Origin: Leifsonia sp. ku-ls
GTDB taxonomy: Bacteria > Actinomycetota > Actinomycetes > Actinomycetales > Microbacteriaceae
NCBI GenBank assembly: GCA_003367665.1
Contig: QKXI01000006.1
Location: forward strand, 195,702-259,701
Direction of reading: 5' to 3'
Length of the DNA: 64,000 bases
Part shown: in pieces, positions 1 through 8,791 of the stretch
Layout: every line of letters starts with the position of its first letter
Numbering within the stretch: position 1 is the stretch's first letter
The notes under the pieces: model-generated
What the model was told of the DNA's origin: nothing
The model's input: the letters and a program-made list of their open reading frames with translations, nothing else
The model's database searches: none
Position numbers and translations under genes: made by a program

Positions 1-55
1 CGAGGTGTTCGCGGGGTCACTCTACAGCGGGCGTCCTAATGCAGGCATACTCGGG

Positions 56-84
56 TTGACACGCCCTGTTCAGCGCTGTAAATT
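56..84 (+). promoter_or_regulatory. Sigma70-like promoter with LacI-type palindrome for the sugar operon
   Basis: TTGACA at 56-61 and TAAATT at 79-84 are separated by exactly 17 bp. The spacer end and the -10 contain the perfect palindrome CAGCGCTG (71-78), whose central CG is typical of LacI/GalR-family operators. Inference: a LacI-type repressor, not encoded in this window, blocks this promoter until the sugar is present. Bases 1-55 hold no gene I can recognise. The transcript would have a leader of about 90 nt before the start codon at 182. Confidence 0.6.
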
Positions 85-181
85 CGCCGCACATGCCGAG
101 TGTACCGGCTCCAGCACCACCGTCCACGCGTCGACCCGGCCATCGGGGCCGCGCGAACGGCTCACTCAAGGGAGAGATCAC

Positions 182-1489
182 ATGAAGAAGCGATTCGCCG
201 CACGCGCGATCGCACTCGCGGTCACCGCGGGCCTCGGGCTCGCTCTGACCGCCTGCGGAAGCAGCGCCGGATCGGGAGGCGCCGAAGTCTCCTCCGGCGA
301 CTACACCGGTCCGAAGGTCACCATCAGCTTCTGGAACGGCTGGACGGGCGGCGCAGCACCCGTGCTCGTCCCGAAGCTGGTCGACAAGTTCAACTCCGAG
401 CACAAGAACATCGTCGTCAAGGACGTTCCGATGGAGTGGGCCGACATCGCCCGCAAGATGCCGCTCGCGGTCAAGGCGGGCAAGGGGCCGGACGTCGCGG
501 TCGGCCACGGCGACGACATCGCCACCTACGCGGCACAGGGCCTCGTGCTGAAGGCGGACGACATCGTGAAGTCGCTCGGCTACAAGGCCAGCGACTTCCC
601 CGAGGGCCTGCTCGACGCCGGGAAGTACAACGGCGGCCAGTACGCCGTGCCGTGGTCGGTGACGCCGCTCGGCCTCTACGTCAACAAGGACGTGCTGAAG
701 GCGGCAGGGGTGGACAGCATCCCCACCGACAAGGCGGGCTACCTGGCGGCGCTCGACAAGCTGAAGGCGGCCGGCGTGCAGGGCGAGTGGGTCGACGGCT
801 ACGTCTTCACCGGCACGTTCGAGTTCGAGAGCCTGCTCTGGCAGTTCGGCGGCGACCTGTTCGACAAGGACGTCACGAAGGCCACGTTCAACTCCGACGC
901 CGGCGTCAAGGCGCTGACCTGGATGACCGACCTGATCAAGAAGGGCTACAGCCCGGCCGACGTCGCGCAGGACGGCAACATCAACGCGCTCATCGCCGGC
1001 AAGACCGCCTTCAACTGGAACGGCGTCTGGCAGACCACGAACACCGCGTTCGACAAGCTGCAGTGGGAGGCGACCGCCGTCCCGCAGATCGGCGACCAGA
1101 AGGCCGTCTGGTCCTCGTCCACCCACTGGATGTTCATGAACAACAAGGGTCAGGACAAGAACAAGACCGCCGCGGCCGCGACCTTCGTCAAGTGGATGAA
1201 CGACAACTCCGCCGACTGGCCGAAGACCGGCGAGCTGCCCGCGAAGAACTCGGTCCGCAACGACCCGAAGCTGGTGCAGGACTACCCGCACCTCAAGCCG
1301 TTCCTCGACGAGCTGCCGTACGCCCACTACGAGCCCATCGCCGCCGGCATCACCACGGTGGAGGCCACCATCACCACCGCGGTGAACGAGGCGATCACCG
1401 GCAAGAAGGAGCCGAAGCAGGCGCTGGACGACGCGGTCGCGAAGGCCAACACCCTGCTGAAGCAGAACAAAGAGAAGTACGGTGACTGA
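182..1489 (+). CDS. Carbohydrate ABC transporter substrate-binding lipoprotein
   Basis: A 435-residue extracellular binding protein of the family-1 solute-binding type (MalE/UgpB-like) that captures a sugar or oligosaccharide and delivers it to the two permeases encoded next. The N-terminus has basic residues, a hydrophobic stretch and the lipobox LTAC, so it should be lipid-anchored at about Cys25. The fold signature is the start of the mature domain (VTISFWNGWTGG) with many aromatic residues for sugar stacking. The ATG at 182 is chosen over upstream starts because it gives a clean signal peptide and follows GGGAGAG. Its stop overlaps the GTG of the first permease by 8 nt. The substrate cannot be read from sequence; the GH43-like neighbours suggest a plant-polysaccharide fragment. 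Confidence 0.93.
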   Translation: MKKRFAARAIALAVTAGLGLALTACGSSAGSGGAEVSSGDYTGPKVTISFWNGWTGGAAPVLVPKLVDKFNSEHKNIVVKDVPMEWADIARKMPLAVKAGKGPDVAVGHGDDIATYAAQGLVLKADDIVKSLGYKASDFPEGLLDAGKYNGGQYAVPWSVTPLGLYVNKDVLKAAGVDSIPTDKAGYLAALDKLKAAGVQGEWVDGYVFTGTFEFESLLWQFGGDLFDKDVTKATFNSDAGVKALTWMTDLIKKGYSPADVAQDGNINALIAGKTAFNWNGVWQTTNTAFDKLQWEATAVPQIGDQKAVWSSSTHWMFMNNKGQDKNKTAAAATFVKWMNDNSADWPKTGELPAKNSVRNDPKLVQDYPHLKPFLDELPYAHYEPIAAGITTVEATITTAVNEAITGKKEPKQALDDAVAKANTLLKQNKEKYGD

Positions 1490-2462
1490 GACCACCGCTT
1501 CGATCGTGGCGCCCCGGGAGACCGGGGCGCCACGCCCGCTTCGCTCGGGCCGCTCGCGGCGGCCCGGCGCGCCGCGGCGCACTGGCGTCGCGTACCTCTT
1601 CCTCGCGCCGTTCCTGGTGCTGTTCGTCGTGTTCGTGCTCGCGCCCGCGGTGTTCGGCCTGTGGATCAGCCTCACCAACTGGAGCCCGTTCCGGGTCAAC
1701 CAGTCGTTCGTCGGGCTGAAGAACTACATCGACCTGTTCACGGCCGGCTCCGCGACCTCCGGCGACTTCTGGCAGTCGATGCTCGCGACCGGCATCTTCA
1801 CGCTCGCCAGCGTGCCGTTCCTGCTGGTCATCCCGCTGCTGGTCGCCGTGCTGCTCAACCAGAGGATCCGCGCCGGCTCGTTCTTCCGCGGCGTCTTCTT
1901 CGCGCCGTACGTGCTGGGCGTCGCCGTCATCGGCGTGATCTGGAAGTACCTGCTCGACACCCAGTCCGGCATCGTCAACCACGTGCTCGGGATGATCGGC
2001 CTGTCCGACAACATCCCGTGGACCGTCGACACCCCCTGGGTCTGGGTGACCCTCGCCGGCGTCACCGTGTGGTGGACGATGGGCTTCAACACCGTCATCA
2101 TCCTCGCCGGACTCAAGGGCATCAGTCCGGACCTCTACGAGGCGGCCGCCCTCGACGGCGCGGGCGCCGTCCGTCAGTTCTTCAGCGTCACGCTGCCCGG
2201 CCTCCGCTCGGTGATGACTTTCGTCGTCACCATCACGATCCTCGCCAGCGCGAACATGTTCGGCCAGTCGTTCCTGATCACCAAGGGCGGCCCGGGCAAC
2301 CAGACCCGCACGGCGATCATGTACATCGCCGACCAGGGCCTCTCGCAGAACAACATGGCCGCCGCCTCGGCGATGAGCTACGTGCTGTTCGCGTTCCTGG
2401 CGGTCATCAGCATCATCAACTTCCGGCTCCAGCGCGAGCGGGCAGAGAAGAGCGCCTCATGA
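1482..2462 (+). CDS. Carbohydrate ABC transporter permease, MalF type
   Basis: A 326-residue inner-membrane permease with a basic, proline-rich N-terminal tail, then about six transmembrane helices. The cytoplasmic EAA loop that docks the ATPase is visible as YEAAALDGAGAVRQFF about two thirds along. Family knowledge: MalF/UgpA-type proteins pair with a MalG-type partner to form the sugar channel. The GTG start lies inside the end of the binding-protein gene and the stop overlaps the next start as ATGA, so the three transport genes are translationally coupled. No ATP-binding subunit is in the operon; a shared MsmK/UgpC-type ATPase encoded elsewhere is the usual arrangement in actinobacteria. 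Confidence 0.93.
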   Translation: MTETTASIVAPRETGAPRPLRSGRSRRPGAPRRTGVAYLFLAPFLVLFVVFVLAPAVFGLWISLTNWSPFRVNQSFVGLKNYIDLFTAGSATSGDFWQSMLATGIFTLASVPFLLVIPLLVAVLLNQRIRAGSFFRGVFFAPYVLGVAVIGVIWKYLLDTQSGIVNHVLGMIGLSDNIPWTVDTPWVWVTLAGVTVWWTMGFNTVIILAGLKGISPDLYEAAALDGAGAVRQFFSVTLPGLRSVMTFVVTITILASANMFGQSFLITKGGPGNQTRTAIMYIADQGLSQNNMAAASAMSYVLFAFLAVISIINFRLQRERAEKSAS

Positions 2463-3361
2463 CGACGACGACCACCACCCCCGTCCGCGAGGAGACCGCG
2501 GAGCCGCGCCGGATCGCCGCCCGCCGCAAGCAGACGCCGCAGCAGGCGCTCCGGAAGAGCGCGCTGTACGCCGTGCTGATCGTGCTCGTGCTTGTCGTGA
2601 TCCTGCCGCTGGTGTGGATCCTGCTGACCTCGTTCAAGACCGACGGCGACGCCATCCGCAACCCCTACTCGGCGTTCCCGAACCCGTTCTCGACCGAGGC
2701 GTACACCACGCTGGCGAGCGGGCAGCAGCCGGTGTTCCGCTGGTTCCTCAACAGCCTGGCGGCGGCCGCCCTGCAGACCGTGATCATCCTGGTCACCGCG
2801 TCGATGGCGGCCTACGCGCTCGCGCGCCTGGAGTTCTGGGGAAAGCGGATCGTGTTCGGCCTGATCGTGGCGACGCTGCTGGTGCCTCCGGTGATCTTCC
2901 TCATCCCGAACTACCTGATCGTGCAGAACCTGGGTTGGCTCGACACCATCTGGGCGATCACCATTCCGGGCGCGGCGAGCGCGTTCGGCGTGTTCTTCCT
3001 CCGTCAGTTCTTCGTCGGCCTGCCGGCGGAGATCGAGGAGGCGGCGCGCATCGACGGCGCGGGCGACTTCCGGATCTTCCTGCAGATCGTGCTGCCGCTC
3101 GCCCGGCCGGCGCTCGCCACCCTCGCGGTGTTGAGCTTCCTGGCGAACTGGAACGACTTCCTGTGGCCGGTCTACGTGCTGCTGAGCCCCGAGAACCTGA
3201 CGCTGCAGCCGGGTCTGTCGCAGCTGCAGGGCGCGTACTCCACGCACTACGCGATCGTCATGGCGGGCGCGGTGATCGCCTCGGTGCCCGTGCTCATCCT
3301 GTTCTTCTTCGCGCAGAAGCAGATCGTCGAGAGCGTGGCCACCAGCGGGGTCAAGGGGTGA
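2459..3361 (+). CDS. Carbohydrate ABC transporter permease, MalG type
   Basis: A 300-residue second permease. It starts with a threonine-rich, charged tail (from the ATG at 2459, overlapping the preceding stop), then a first hydrophobic helix and roughly five more. The EAA loop reads EEAARIDGAGDFRIF, the MalG/UgpE signature. With the preceding permease it forms the membrane heterodimer for the sugar bound by the lipoprotein. The stop at 3359-3361 overlaps the GTG of the following GH43-like gene, which ties import and processing into one transcript. Confidence 0.93.
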   Translation: MTTTTTTPVREETAEPRRIAARRKQTPQQALRKSALYAVLIVLVLVVILPLVWILLTSFKTDGDAIRNPYSAFPNPFSTEAYTTLASGQQPVFRWFLNSLAAAALQTVIILVTASMAAYALARLEFWGKRIVFGLIVATLLVPPVIFLIPNYLIVQNLGWLDTIWAITIPGAASAFGVFFLRQFFVGLPAEIEEAARIDGAGDFRIFLQIVLPLARPALATLAVLSFLANWNDFLWPVYVLLSPENLTLQPGLSQLQGAYSTHYAIVMAGAVIASVPVLILFFFAQKQIVESVATSGVKG

Positions 3362-4332
3362 GGCTGCCCCGCCTCGCGGTCGCGGTCGCCACGGTGTGCG
3401 CGCTCGCCGCCGGCCTCGCGGGCTGCTCCGCAGGGCCGGGGCCGAGCGCGGAGTCGTCGCCCGCGATCGCCCCGTTCCAGATCGACAGCGACTTCCCCGA
3501 CCCGGGCGCGCTGGTGGTCGGCGACCGCGTCTACGCCTACGCGACGAACACCCCCGCCGTGAACGTGCAGGTGGCGACGAGCGACGACATGAAGACCTGG
3601 ACGCTGAGCGACGAGGACGCCATGCCGCAGCTCCCCCCGTGGGCACTGCCCGGCAAGATGTGGGCGCCCGGACCGGCCGAGCTCCCCGACGGCCGGTTCG
3701 CGCTGTACTTCACCGCGTCGGACGCCGCCAGCCGGCACCAGTGCATCGGCGTCGCGTTCTCCGACAGGCCGGAGGGGCCGTTCACCTCGACGGCCGACAA
3801 GCCTTTGGTCTGCCCGGCCGACGAGGGCGGCGCCATCGACGCGAGCGTGACCGCCGACGCCGACGGCCAGCGCTACCTGGTCTGGAAGAACGACGGCAAC
3901 TGCTGCGGCCTGGACACCTGGATCCACGCCCAGCCGCTCAGCGCCGACGGCGCCTCCCTCACCGGCGAGCCGACGCGCCTGATCAAGCAGACGCAGTCGT
4001 GGGAGGGCCACCTGGTCGAAGCGCCGATCATCGTGCGCCACGACGACGAGTACGTGCTGCTGTACTCGGCCAACGACTACGGCGACTCCTCCTACGCCAC
4101 GGGCGCCGCGACGGCGAAGAGCCTGCTCGGCCCGTACACGAAGGCGAAGACGCCGCTGCTCTCGACCGCGGGCTCGCACGGACGCTATCTCGGGCCGGGC
4201 GGGGAGGACCTGGTGACCTTCCGGGGCAAGGACTGGCTGCTGTTCCACTCCTGGGACGAAGCCTTCGCCTACCGCGGGATGCACGCCGTCCCCGTCACCT
4301 GGCGCGACGGGCTTCCGGAGCCGTCGTCGTGA
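3358..4332 (+). CDS. Secreted GH43-like glycoside hydrolase, lipoprotein
   Basis: A 324-residue protein with a signal peptide ending in the lipobox LAGC, so probably anchored on the outer face of the membrane. It looks like a five-bladed propeller of glycoside hydrolase family 43. The expected catalytic trio is visible: Asp in FPDPG (base), Asp in GAIDASV (pKa modulator) and Glu in LVEAPII (acid). Family 43 members mostly release arabinose or xylose from plant polysaccharides; the exact bond is not predictable. The GTG at 3358 overlaps the permease stop by 4 nt, and the gene's own stop overlaps the next start in the same way. An outside-acting enzyme next to an importer suggests it trims the substrate that is then taken up. 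Confidence 0.85.
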   Translation: MRLPRLAVAVATVCALAAGLAGCSAGPGPSAESSPAIAPFQIDSDFPDPGALVVGDRVYAYATNTPAVNVQVATSDDMKTWTLSDEDAMPQLPPWALPGKMWAPGPAELPDGRFALYFTASDAASRHQCIGVAFSDRPEGPFTSTADKPLVCPADEGGAIDASVTADADGQRYLVWKNDGNCCGLDTWIHAQPLSADGASLTGEPTRLIKQTQSWEGHLVEAPIIVRHDDEYVLLYSANDYGDSSYATGAATAKSLLGPYTKAKTPLLSTAGSHGRYLGPGGEDLVTFRGKDWLLFHSWDEAFAYRGMHAVPVTWRDGLPEPSS

Positions 4333-5243
4333 CCGGACGCGCACCGGCGCTCCGCGTGACGAGGACCTGGGGACCGGTCTGGGATGGCTATTTCGCCGAC
4401 CCGTTCGTCCTCCGGCGCGCGGACGGCGGCTATGTCGCGTACGGCACGCACCCCGGCAGCGACGGCGACCGCGTCTTCGAGGCCCTCGTCTCGCCCGACC
4501 TCGTGGCCTGGCAGAGCGCGGGCGCGGTGCTCGAGCGCCTGCCGGAGGGCTTCGGCGACGACTACTGGGCGCCGGAGGTCGCGGAGGCCGATGGCGCGTT
4601 CTGGATGTACTACTCGGTCGGCCGCGGCATCGACGGCCACCACCTGCGGGTCGCGAGCGCGGACTCCGCCACGGGGCCGTTCCGCGACCTCGGCGTCGAC
4701 CTCACGCCGGAGGAGGTGTTCGCGATCGACGCGCACCCGTTCCGGGACACGGACGGCCGCTGGTACCTGTTCTTCGCCCGGGACGTGCTCGACCACGAGC
4801 GCCCGGGGACGCACCTCGCCGTCGCCGCTCTGGACGACGGGATGGCCTCGCTTCGCGGTCCGGTCGTCCCCGTGCTCGCGCCGAACGCCGACTGGCAGCT
4901 GTACGAGCGCGACCGGCTCATCCACGGCCGACGCTTCGACTGGCACACGCTGGAGGGGCCCGCCCTGCTCCACCGCGACGGTCGCTACTGGCTCACCTTC
5001 TCGGGCGGCGCCTGGACCGGCGAGGGCTATGCGGTCGGCGTCGCCGTCGCCGACCATCCGCTCGGCCCGTGGGCACACGTGGACCAGCCGCCGCTCCTCC
5101 GCAGCGGCGGCGACCTCCGGGGGCCGGGCCACAACTCGCTGACGGTCGCTCCCGACGGCGCGGACATCATCGCGTTCCACTCCTGGAACCCGGACGCGAC
5201 GGCGCGGCAGCTGCACCTGGGAACCCTCCACGTCGAACAGTAA
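4329..5243 (+). CDS. Cytoplasmic GH43-like glycoside hydrolase
   Basis: A 304-residue protein without a signal peptide. It is a second GH43-type propeller with the acidic trio in WDGYFADPF, FAIDAHPF and LEGPALL, plus the repeated 'ATGPF/LGPW' blade motifs of this clan. Inference: it completes inside the cell the hydrolysis begun by the lipoprotein paralogue. The start is the GTG at 4329 in a GTGA overlap with the preceding stop. It has diverged widely from the upstream copy, so this is not a recent tandem duplication. Family 43 and the related family 117/130 propellers can be confused by eye; a profile search would settle which. Confidence 0.8.
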   Translation: MTGRAPALRVTRTWGPVWDGYFADPFVLRRADGGYVAYGTHPGSDGDRVFEALVSPDLVAWQSAGAVLERLPEGFGDDYWAPEVAEADGAFWMYYSVGRGIDGHHLRVASADSATGPFRDLGVDLTPEEVFAIDAHPFRDTDGRWYLFFARDVLDHERPGTHLAVAALDDGMASLRGPVVPVLAPNADWQLYERDRLIHGRRFDWHTLEGPALLHRDGRYWLTFSGGAWTGEGYAVGVAVADHPLGPWAHVDQPPLLRSGGDLRGPGHNSLTVAPDGADIIAFHSWNPDATARQLHLGTLHVEQ

Positions 5244-5252
5244 GGAGTCACT

Positions 5253-6116
5253 ATGACCGACACCGTCCCCCGCGTAACCCCGTCCATGCCCGACACCACG
5301 GGCCTCGACCCCGAGATCGCGGACGCCGTGACCGCGCTCTACACCGACGGCATCGTCGGCAAGAAGGGCGCGTTCACTCCGGAGTGGGCCGATCGGCTCC
5401 GGGAGGACATCGAGGTCGCCTTCGACGAGGCGCTCGGCCGGCCGGGCGGCGCCGTGGGTCGCGGCACGAAGCGCTACTACGTGGAGATCCACCCGGAGCA
5501 GTTGCGCGGCTGGCTGGAGCTCGTCGACCACCCCTGGGTGCGCGCCGTGTGCGAGGCGGTGCTCGGGCCGGACTACCAGATCGTCGAGCTGGGTTTCGAT
5601 GTCCCGGGGCCGGGCGCGAAGGACCAGCCGTTCCACCGCGACTTCCCGATGCCCGAGGAGACGAAGCGGACCGGCCGCCTGACCTCGCTCGCCTTCAACC
5701 TCACCGCCGTCGACACCGCGGAGGACATGGGCCCGTTCGAGATCGCGCCGGGCACCCAGTGGGACCTGCCGCAAGGGTTCGAGCACGAGATGTTCCCGGT
5801 GAAGGAGCTGTACCCGCGCCTCCAGGAGCGCGCCGTGCGCAAGTACCCGCAGCGCGGCGACATCTCCGCCCGGTCGGCGCTGACGCTGCACCGCGGGACC
5901 GCGAACACCTCGCCGCTGTCGCGTCCCGTGCTCGTCCTCGGCGTGGACGCGCCGGGAGCGGGCAACGCGGAGCACCACGACATGGCCGTGACGCGGGCGT
6001 TCTACGACAGCCTGCCCGACCGTGTGAAGCAGCACCTGGTGTGCCCGATCGTGGACGAGCTGACGCCGATCACCCAGAAGCACACGATCGAGGGCCTCAT
6101 GATGGGCGACGCGTGA
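5253..6116 (+). CDS. Phytanoyl-CoA dioxygenase (PhyH) family oxygenase
   Basis: A 287-residue non-heme Fe(II)/2-oxoglutarate-dependent oxygenase. The iron-binding HxD motif is in PFHRDFPMP (about residues 127-129) and the distal His with a 2-oxoglutarate-binding Arg is in LTLHRGTANTS. The family hydroxylates a wide range of small molecules, so the substrate is open. It is the last gene of the sugar operon (AAGGAG 9 nt after the hydrolase stop), which suggests an oxidative step on the imported compound or its aglycone. An oxygenase of this kind is an unusual member of a sugar-uptake operon. A strong hairpin follows. Confidence 0.85.
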   Translation: MTDTVPRVTPSMPDTTGLDPEIADAVTALYTDGIVGKKGAFTPEWADRLREDIEVAFDEALGRPGGAVGRGTKRYYVEIHPEQLRGWLELVDHPWVRAVCEAVLGPDYQIVELGFDVPGPGAKDQPFHRDFPMPEETKRTGRLTSLAFNLTAVDTAEDMGPFEIAPGTQWDLPQGFEHEMFPVKELYPRLQERAVRKYPQRGDISARSALTLHRGTANTSPLSRPVLVLGVDAPGAGNAEHHDMAVTRAFYDSLPDRVKQHLVCPIVDELTPITQKHTIEGLMMGDA

Positions 6117-6142
6117 ACCCGGGCATCCGCCGTTAAACCACG

Positions 6143-6188
6143 ATGCCGGGCTGTGGGAAGACTAGGGTTTCTTCTCACGGCCCGGCAT
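6143..6188. terminator. Strong hairpin between convergent genes
   Basis: A 19-bp stem (6143-6161 with 6170-6188, two G-T wobbles, no mismatch) encloses an 8-nt loop. It lies between the oxygenase gene and the convergent threonine aldolase gene and can act as a terminator for both strands. There is no clear T-tract on either side, as is common for actinobacterial terminators. The remaining 140 bases up to 6328 show nothing else. Confidence 0.7.
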
Positions 6189-6328
6189 ACGTTCGGGGTT
6201 ACGCCGGTGGATTATTCGGGTTCCCCCGGGCGCTCTTCGAGGATACACGACAAGACCGGTCTGTGTAGGTCAAATGGAGGACAATTTTGTACCCCGGTCT
6301 GGCCCCAGTCTGAGGGGCACGGCCACCG

Positions 6329-7399
6329 TCAGGCGCTGAGCTCCTGCTTGAGGGCGGCGACGAAGGCGTCGATGTCGTCCTCCGTGGTGTCGAAGGAGCA
6401 CATCCAGCGCACCTCGTTGTTGGCCGCGTCCCAGTCGTAGAACCGGAAGTGCTCGCGCAGCCGGTCGGCGACGCCGGTCGGCAGCGTGGCGAACACGCCG
6501 TTCGCCTGCGTCTCCTGGCTGAAGCCGACACCCCGGATGCTGCCGTCCGCGATGCCCGCCTCCAGCGCCGTGCGCAGCCGCGTCGCCATGGCGTTGGCGT
6601 GCCCGGCCGACCGCAGGTACAGGTCGTCGGTCAGCAGCGCGATCAGCTGCGCCGAGATGAACCGCATCTTGGAGGCCAGCTGCATGTTGAGCTTGCGGAG
6701 GTAGACCAGCCCCTCCGACGCCGCCGGGTTGAGCACGACGACCGCCTCGCCGTACAGCATCCCGTTCTTGGTGCCGCCGAAGCTGAGCACGTCGACGCCG
6801 GCGTCCGTGGTGAAGGCGCGAAGCGGCTGACCCAGGGTGGCCGCCGCGTTGGAGATGCGCGAACCGTCCATGTGCAGCTTCATGCCGCGGGCGTGCACGT
6901 GCTCGGCGATCGCCCGGATCTCCTCCGCCGTGTACGCGGTGCCGAGTTCGGTGGTCTGCGTGATCGACACCACCAGCGGCTGCGCGCGGTGCTCGTCACC
7001 CCACCCCCAGGCCTCGCGGTCGATGAGCTCGGGCGTGAGCTTGCCGTCCGGCGTCTCCACCGACAGCAGCTTGATGCCCCCGACCTTCTCGGGAGCGCCG
7101 GCCTCGTCGGTGTTGATGTGCGCGGTCTTGGCGCAGATCACCGCACCCCAGCGCGGCAGCATCGACTGCAGCCCGACGACGTTGGCGCCGGTCCCGTTGA
7201 AGACCGGGTAGACCTCCACCCCCTCGCCGAAGTGCTCGGCGAACACCTCGTGCAGCCGCGCGGTGTACACGTCCTCGCCGTAGGCGATCTGGTGGCCGTT
7301 GTTGGCGGCCGCGATCGCGTCGAGGATCTCGGGATGCACGCCCGCGTAGTTGTCGGAGGCGAAGCCGCGAAGGGTGAGGTCGTGGAGTTGAAGCGTCAC
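6329..7399 (-). CDS. ltaE: Low-specificity L-threonine aldolase
   Basis: A 356-residue fold-type I PLP enzyme that splits L-threonine or L-allo-threonine into glycine and acetaldehyde. The PLP-binding lysine is in SFGGTKNGML (about Lys211), the cofactor Asp in MKLHMDGSR (about Asp178), and the glycine-rich FNGTGANV loop is at about 68-75. Length and motif order fit the beta-eliminating lyase / threonine aldolase family. The GTG at 7399 has no Shine-Dalgarno but sits 6 nt after a TAGGAT -10 box, so the mRNA is probably leaderless. The gene stands alone. Confidence 0.93.
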   Translation of the reverse strand: MTLQLHDLTLRGFASDNYAGVHPEILDAIAAANNGHQIAYGEDVYTARLHEVFAEHFGEGVEVYPVFNGTGANVVGLQSMLPRWGAVICAKTAHINTDEAGAPEKVGGIKLLSVETPDGKLTPELIDREAWGWGDEHRAQPLVVSITQTTELGTAYTAEEIRAIAEHVHARGMKLHMDGSRISNAAATLGQPLRAFTTDAGVDVLSFGGTKNGMLYGEAVVVLNPAASEGLVYLRKLNMQLASKMRFISAQLIALLTDDLYLRSAGHANAMATRLRTALEAGIADGSIRGVGFSQETQANGVFATLPTGVADRLREHFRFYDWDAANNEVRWMCSFDTTEDDIDAFVAALKQELSA

Positions 7400-7405
7400 G
7401 CGTCC

Positions 7406-7411
7406 ATCCTA
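7406..7411 (-). promoter_or_regulatory. -10 box of leaderless threonine aldolase promoter
   Basis: TAGGAT on the minus strand, followed by 6 nt (GGACGC) and the GTG start at 7399. This spacing would put the first transcribed base at or next to the start codon. Confidence 0.55.
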
Positions 7412-7475
7412 GGTTCGCGGAGGGCGATGTCGTGGCCGCGGATCACGCCGTTGCGCATGCATTATCTGCATTAAT

Positions 7476-7504
7476 ATGACAATGTGTATGCGAGCTGCTA
7501 GTCT
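7476..7504 (+). promoter_or_regulatory. Sigma70-like promoter of the secreted-protein cluster
   Basis: ATGACA (7476-7481) and TAGTCT (7499-7504) are 17 bp apart, in a locally AT-rich stretch that stands out from its GC-rich surroundings. The leader of about 28 nt carries GAAGGGA before the ATG at 7539. Confidence 0.55.
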
Positions 7505-7538
7505 GTCGTCACTGCTCGTTCTCACGAAGGGATGAACA

Positions 7539-8090
7539 ATGAAGTTCAGTACTCGTGCAGGCGCACTTGGTGCAGGGATCGCCCTCGTCGCACTGTCGGT
7601 GTTCTCGGTGACTCCGGCTAACGCGTCGGAATCAACGCCATCGAACCCGTACGGCGCGACCGTCGTCGACGAGGCCGGACTCTCGGGGCCGCTCTATCTC
7701 TCCGACGAGGAGGGCGAGTCGACGTTGGTCGGTCGCGATGGAAAGGTGGGGCTGACGGTCAATCCCGTCGCGGCCGGCTGCAGCTGGACGAACATGACGG
7801 TCCCGCTCGGCGGTGCCTGGTACACCTCGGTCGACGGCTGCTCTCTGATCGGTGCGACGAACACGGCGACGCACCTCTACAAGTACGAGGTCGACTCCAA
7901 CTCGAAGGGCAACCCCTGCGTGCAGGGACGCGGATACACCAAGGTGGGCACGTCCTGGAGTGCGAGCTATCAGGCGATCGGGTGCGGTAAGTCCGGCTCG
8001 AAGACGATCACCATCGGCAACGTGATCACCGTCTCGAAGGTGAAGGCTCAATCCATCGGAACCACGGGAACGGCGCTCGTCTTCCAGTGA
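7539..8090 (+). CDS. Secreted protein of unknown function
   Basis: A 183-residue protein with a cleavable signal peptide (AGALGAGIALVALSVFSVTP, then a likely cut after PANA or ASA-like residues near position 29). The mature part has four cysteines, in GCSWTN, DGCSL, NPCVQG and IGCGKSG, which may form two disulfides, and is rich in Gly, Ser and Thr with beta-type alternation. I do not recognise the family. The start has GAAGGGA 8 nt upstream. Its stop overlaps the next gene's GTG by 4 nt, so it belongs to a three-gene unit. Confidence 0.8.
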   Translation: MKFSTRAGALGAGIALVALSVFSVTPANASESTPSNPYGATVVDEAGLSGPLYLSDEEGESTLVGRDGKVGLTVNPVAAGCSWTNMTVPLGGAWYTSVDGCSLIGATNTATHLYKYEVDSNSKGNPCVQGRGYTKVGTSWSASYQAIGCGKSGSKTITIGNVITVSKVKAQSIGTTGTALVFQ

Positions 8091-8791
8091 ACGAGCGAAC
8101 CAACCGGTCGGGACGGCGGCGGCTTGCCGCCGCCGTCCCGACCGGAACACTCCTGGTCCTGCTGTTGTCGGCGTGCGCCGACGCGGGCTCCGAAGTGCGG
8201 GTCGAACGCGAGGAGGTCGGAGAACTCATGGGGAGGCTGCACTGCGAGAAGACTCAACGCTTGGAAGCCGATATGGCGTTCCACGACGAGATGCGGGGCG
8301 CCAACTGCTTCATCGGCGACGAGACGGTCCTCCTTCGCGTGTATGAGCACGATTCCTCGGTGAGCCACGTGCTTCCCGACCTCGCGCCGACGATCAGCAC
8401 AGACAACCAGATCGTCGTCGGAGCCAATTGGTATGCGACCGGCTCGCCAAGGAAGCTTGCCGAGCTCGCCCGCTTCGTCGGTGCCGAGCCGCCAGTGCAT
8501 CGCCTAGCACTCTCGTCCCCATCGCCGCTGGACCCGCGTGACGAAGCCTTGGGGCTGTGCAGCTCATACGTGACAAGCGTCGTGCGAGCCGTTGTCTTCG
8601 AGCCTTCAACGGTCCCCGCGCTCACGAAGGACAGTGAAGACGCCTATCCCGGACTCGTGGGAGTCGCCCAGGCGGTCGGGCAACGTCTTCGGGATGAACG
8701 AACGACGGAGTCGGAATTCGATTCCGAGGTGACACTCCAGGCCGGCACTATCCGTTCCTACTGCAACGACATCTACGGCGGGCAGCGGTGA
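8087..8791 (+). CDS. Putative lipoprotein of unknown function
   Basis: A 234-residue protein. After a basic N-terminus comes a hydrophobic segment ending in LLSACAD, a good lipobox with Cys at about residue 30. The mature part is acidic with several cysteines (LHCEK, GANCFIG, LGLCSS, RSYCND), suggesting an extracellular disulfide-bonded fold. No family is recognised. The GTG start is fixed by the GTGA overlap with the upstream gene, and the stop overlaps the following start in the same way, so this protein is made in step with its two neighbours. Confidence 0.78.
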   Translation: MNERTNRSGRRRLAAAVPTGTLLVLLLSACADAGSEVRVEREEVGELMGRLHCEKTQRLEADMAFHDEMRGANCFIGDETVLLRVYEHDSSVSHVLPDLAPTISTDNQIVVGANWYATGSPRKLAELARFVGAEPPVHRLALSSPSPLDPRDEALGLCSSYVTSVVRAVVFEPSTVPALTKDSEDAYPGLVGVAQAVGQRLRDERTTESEFDSEVTLQAGTIRSYCNDIYGGQR

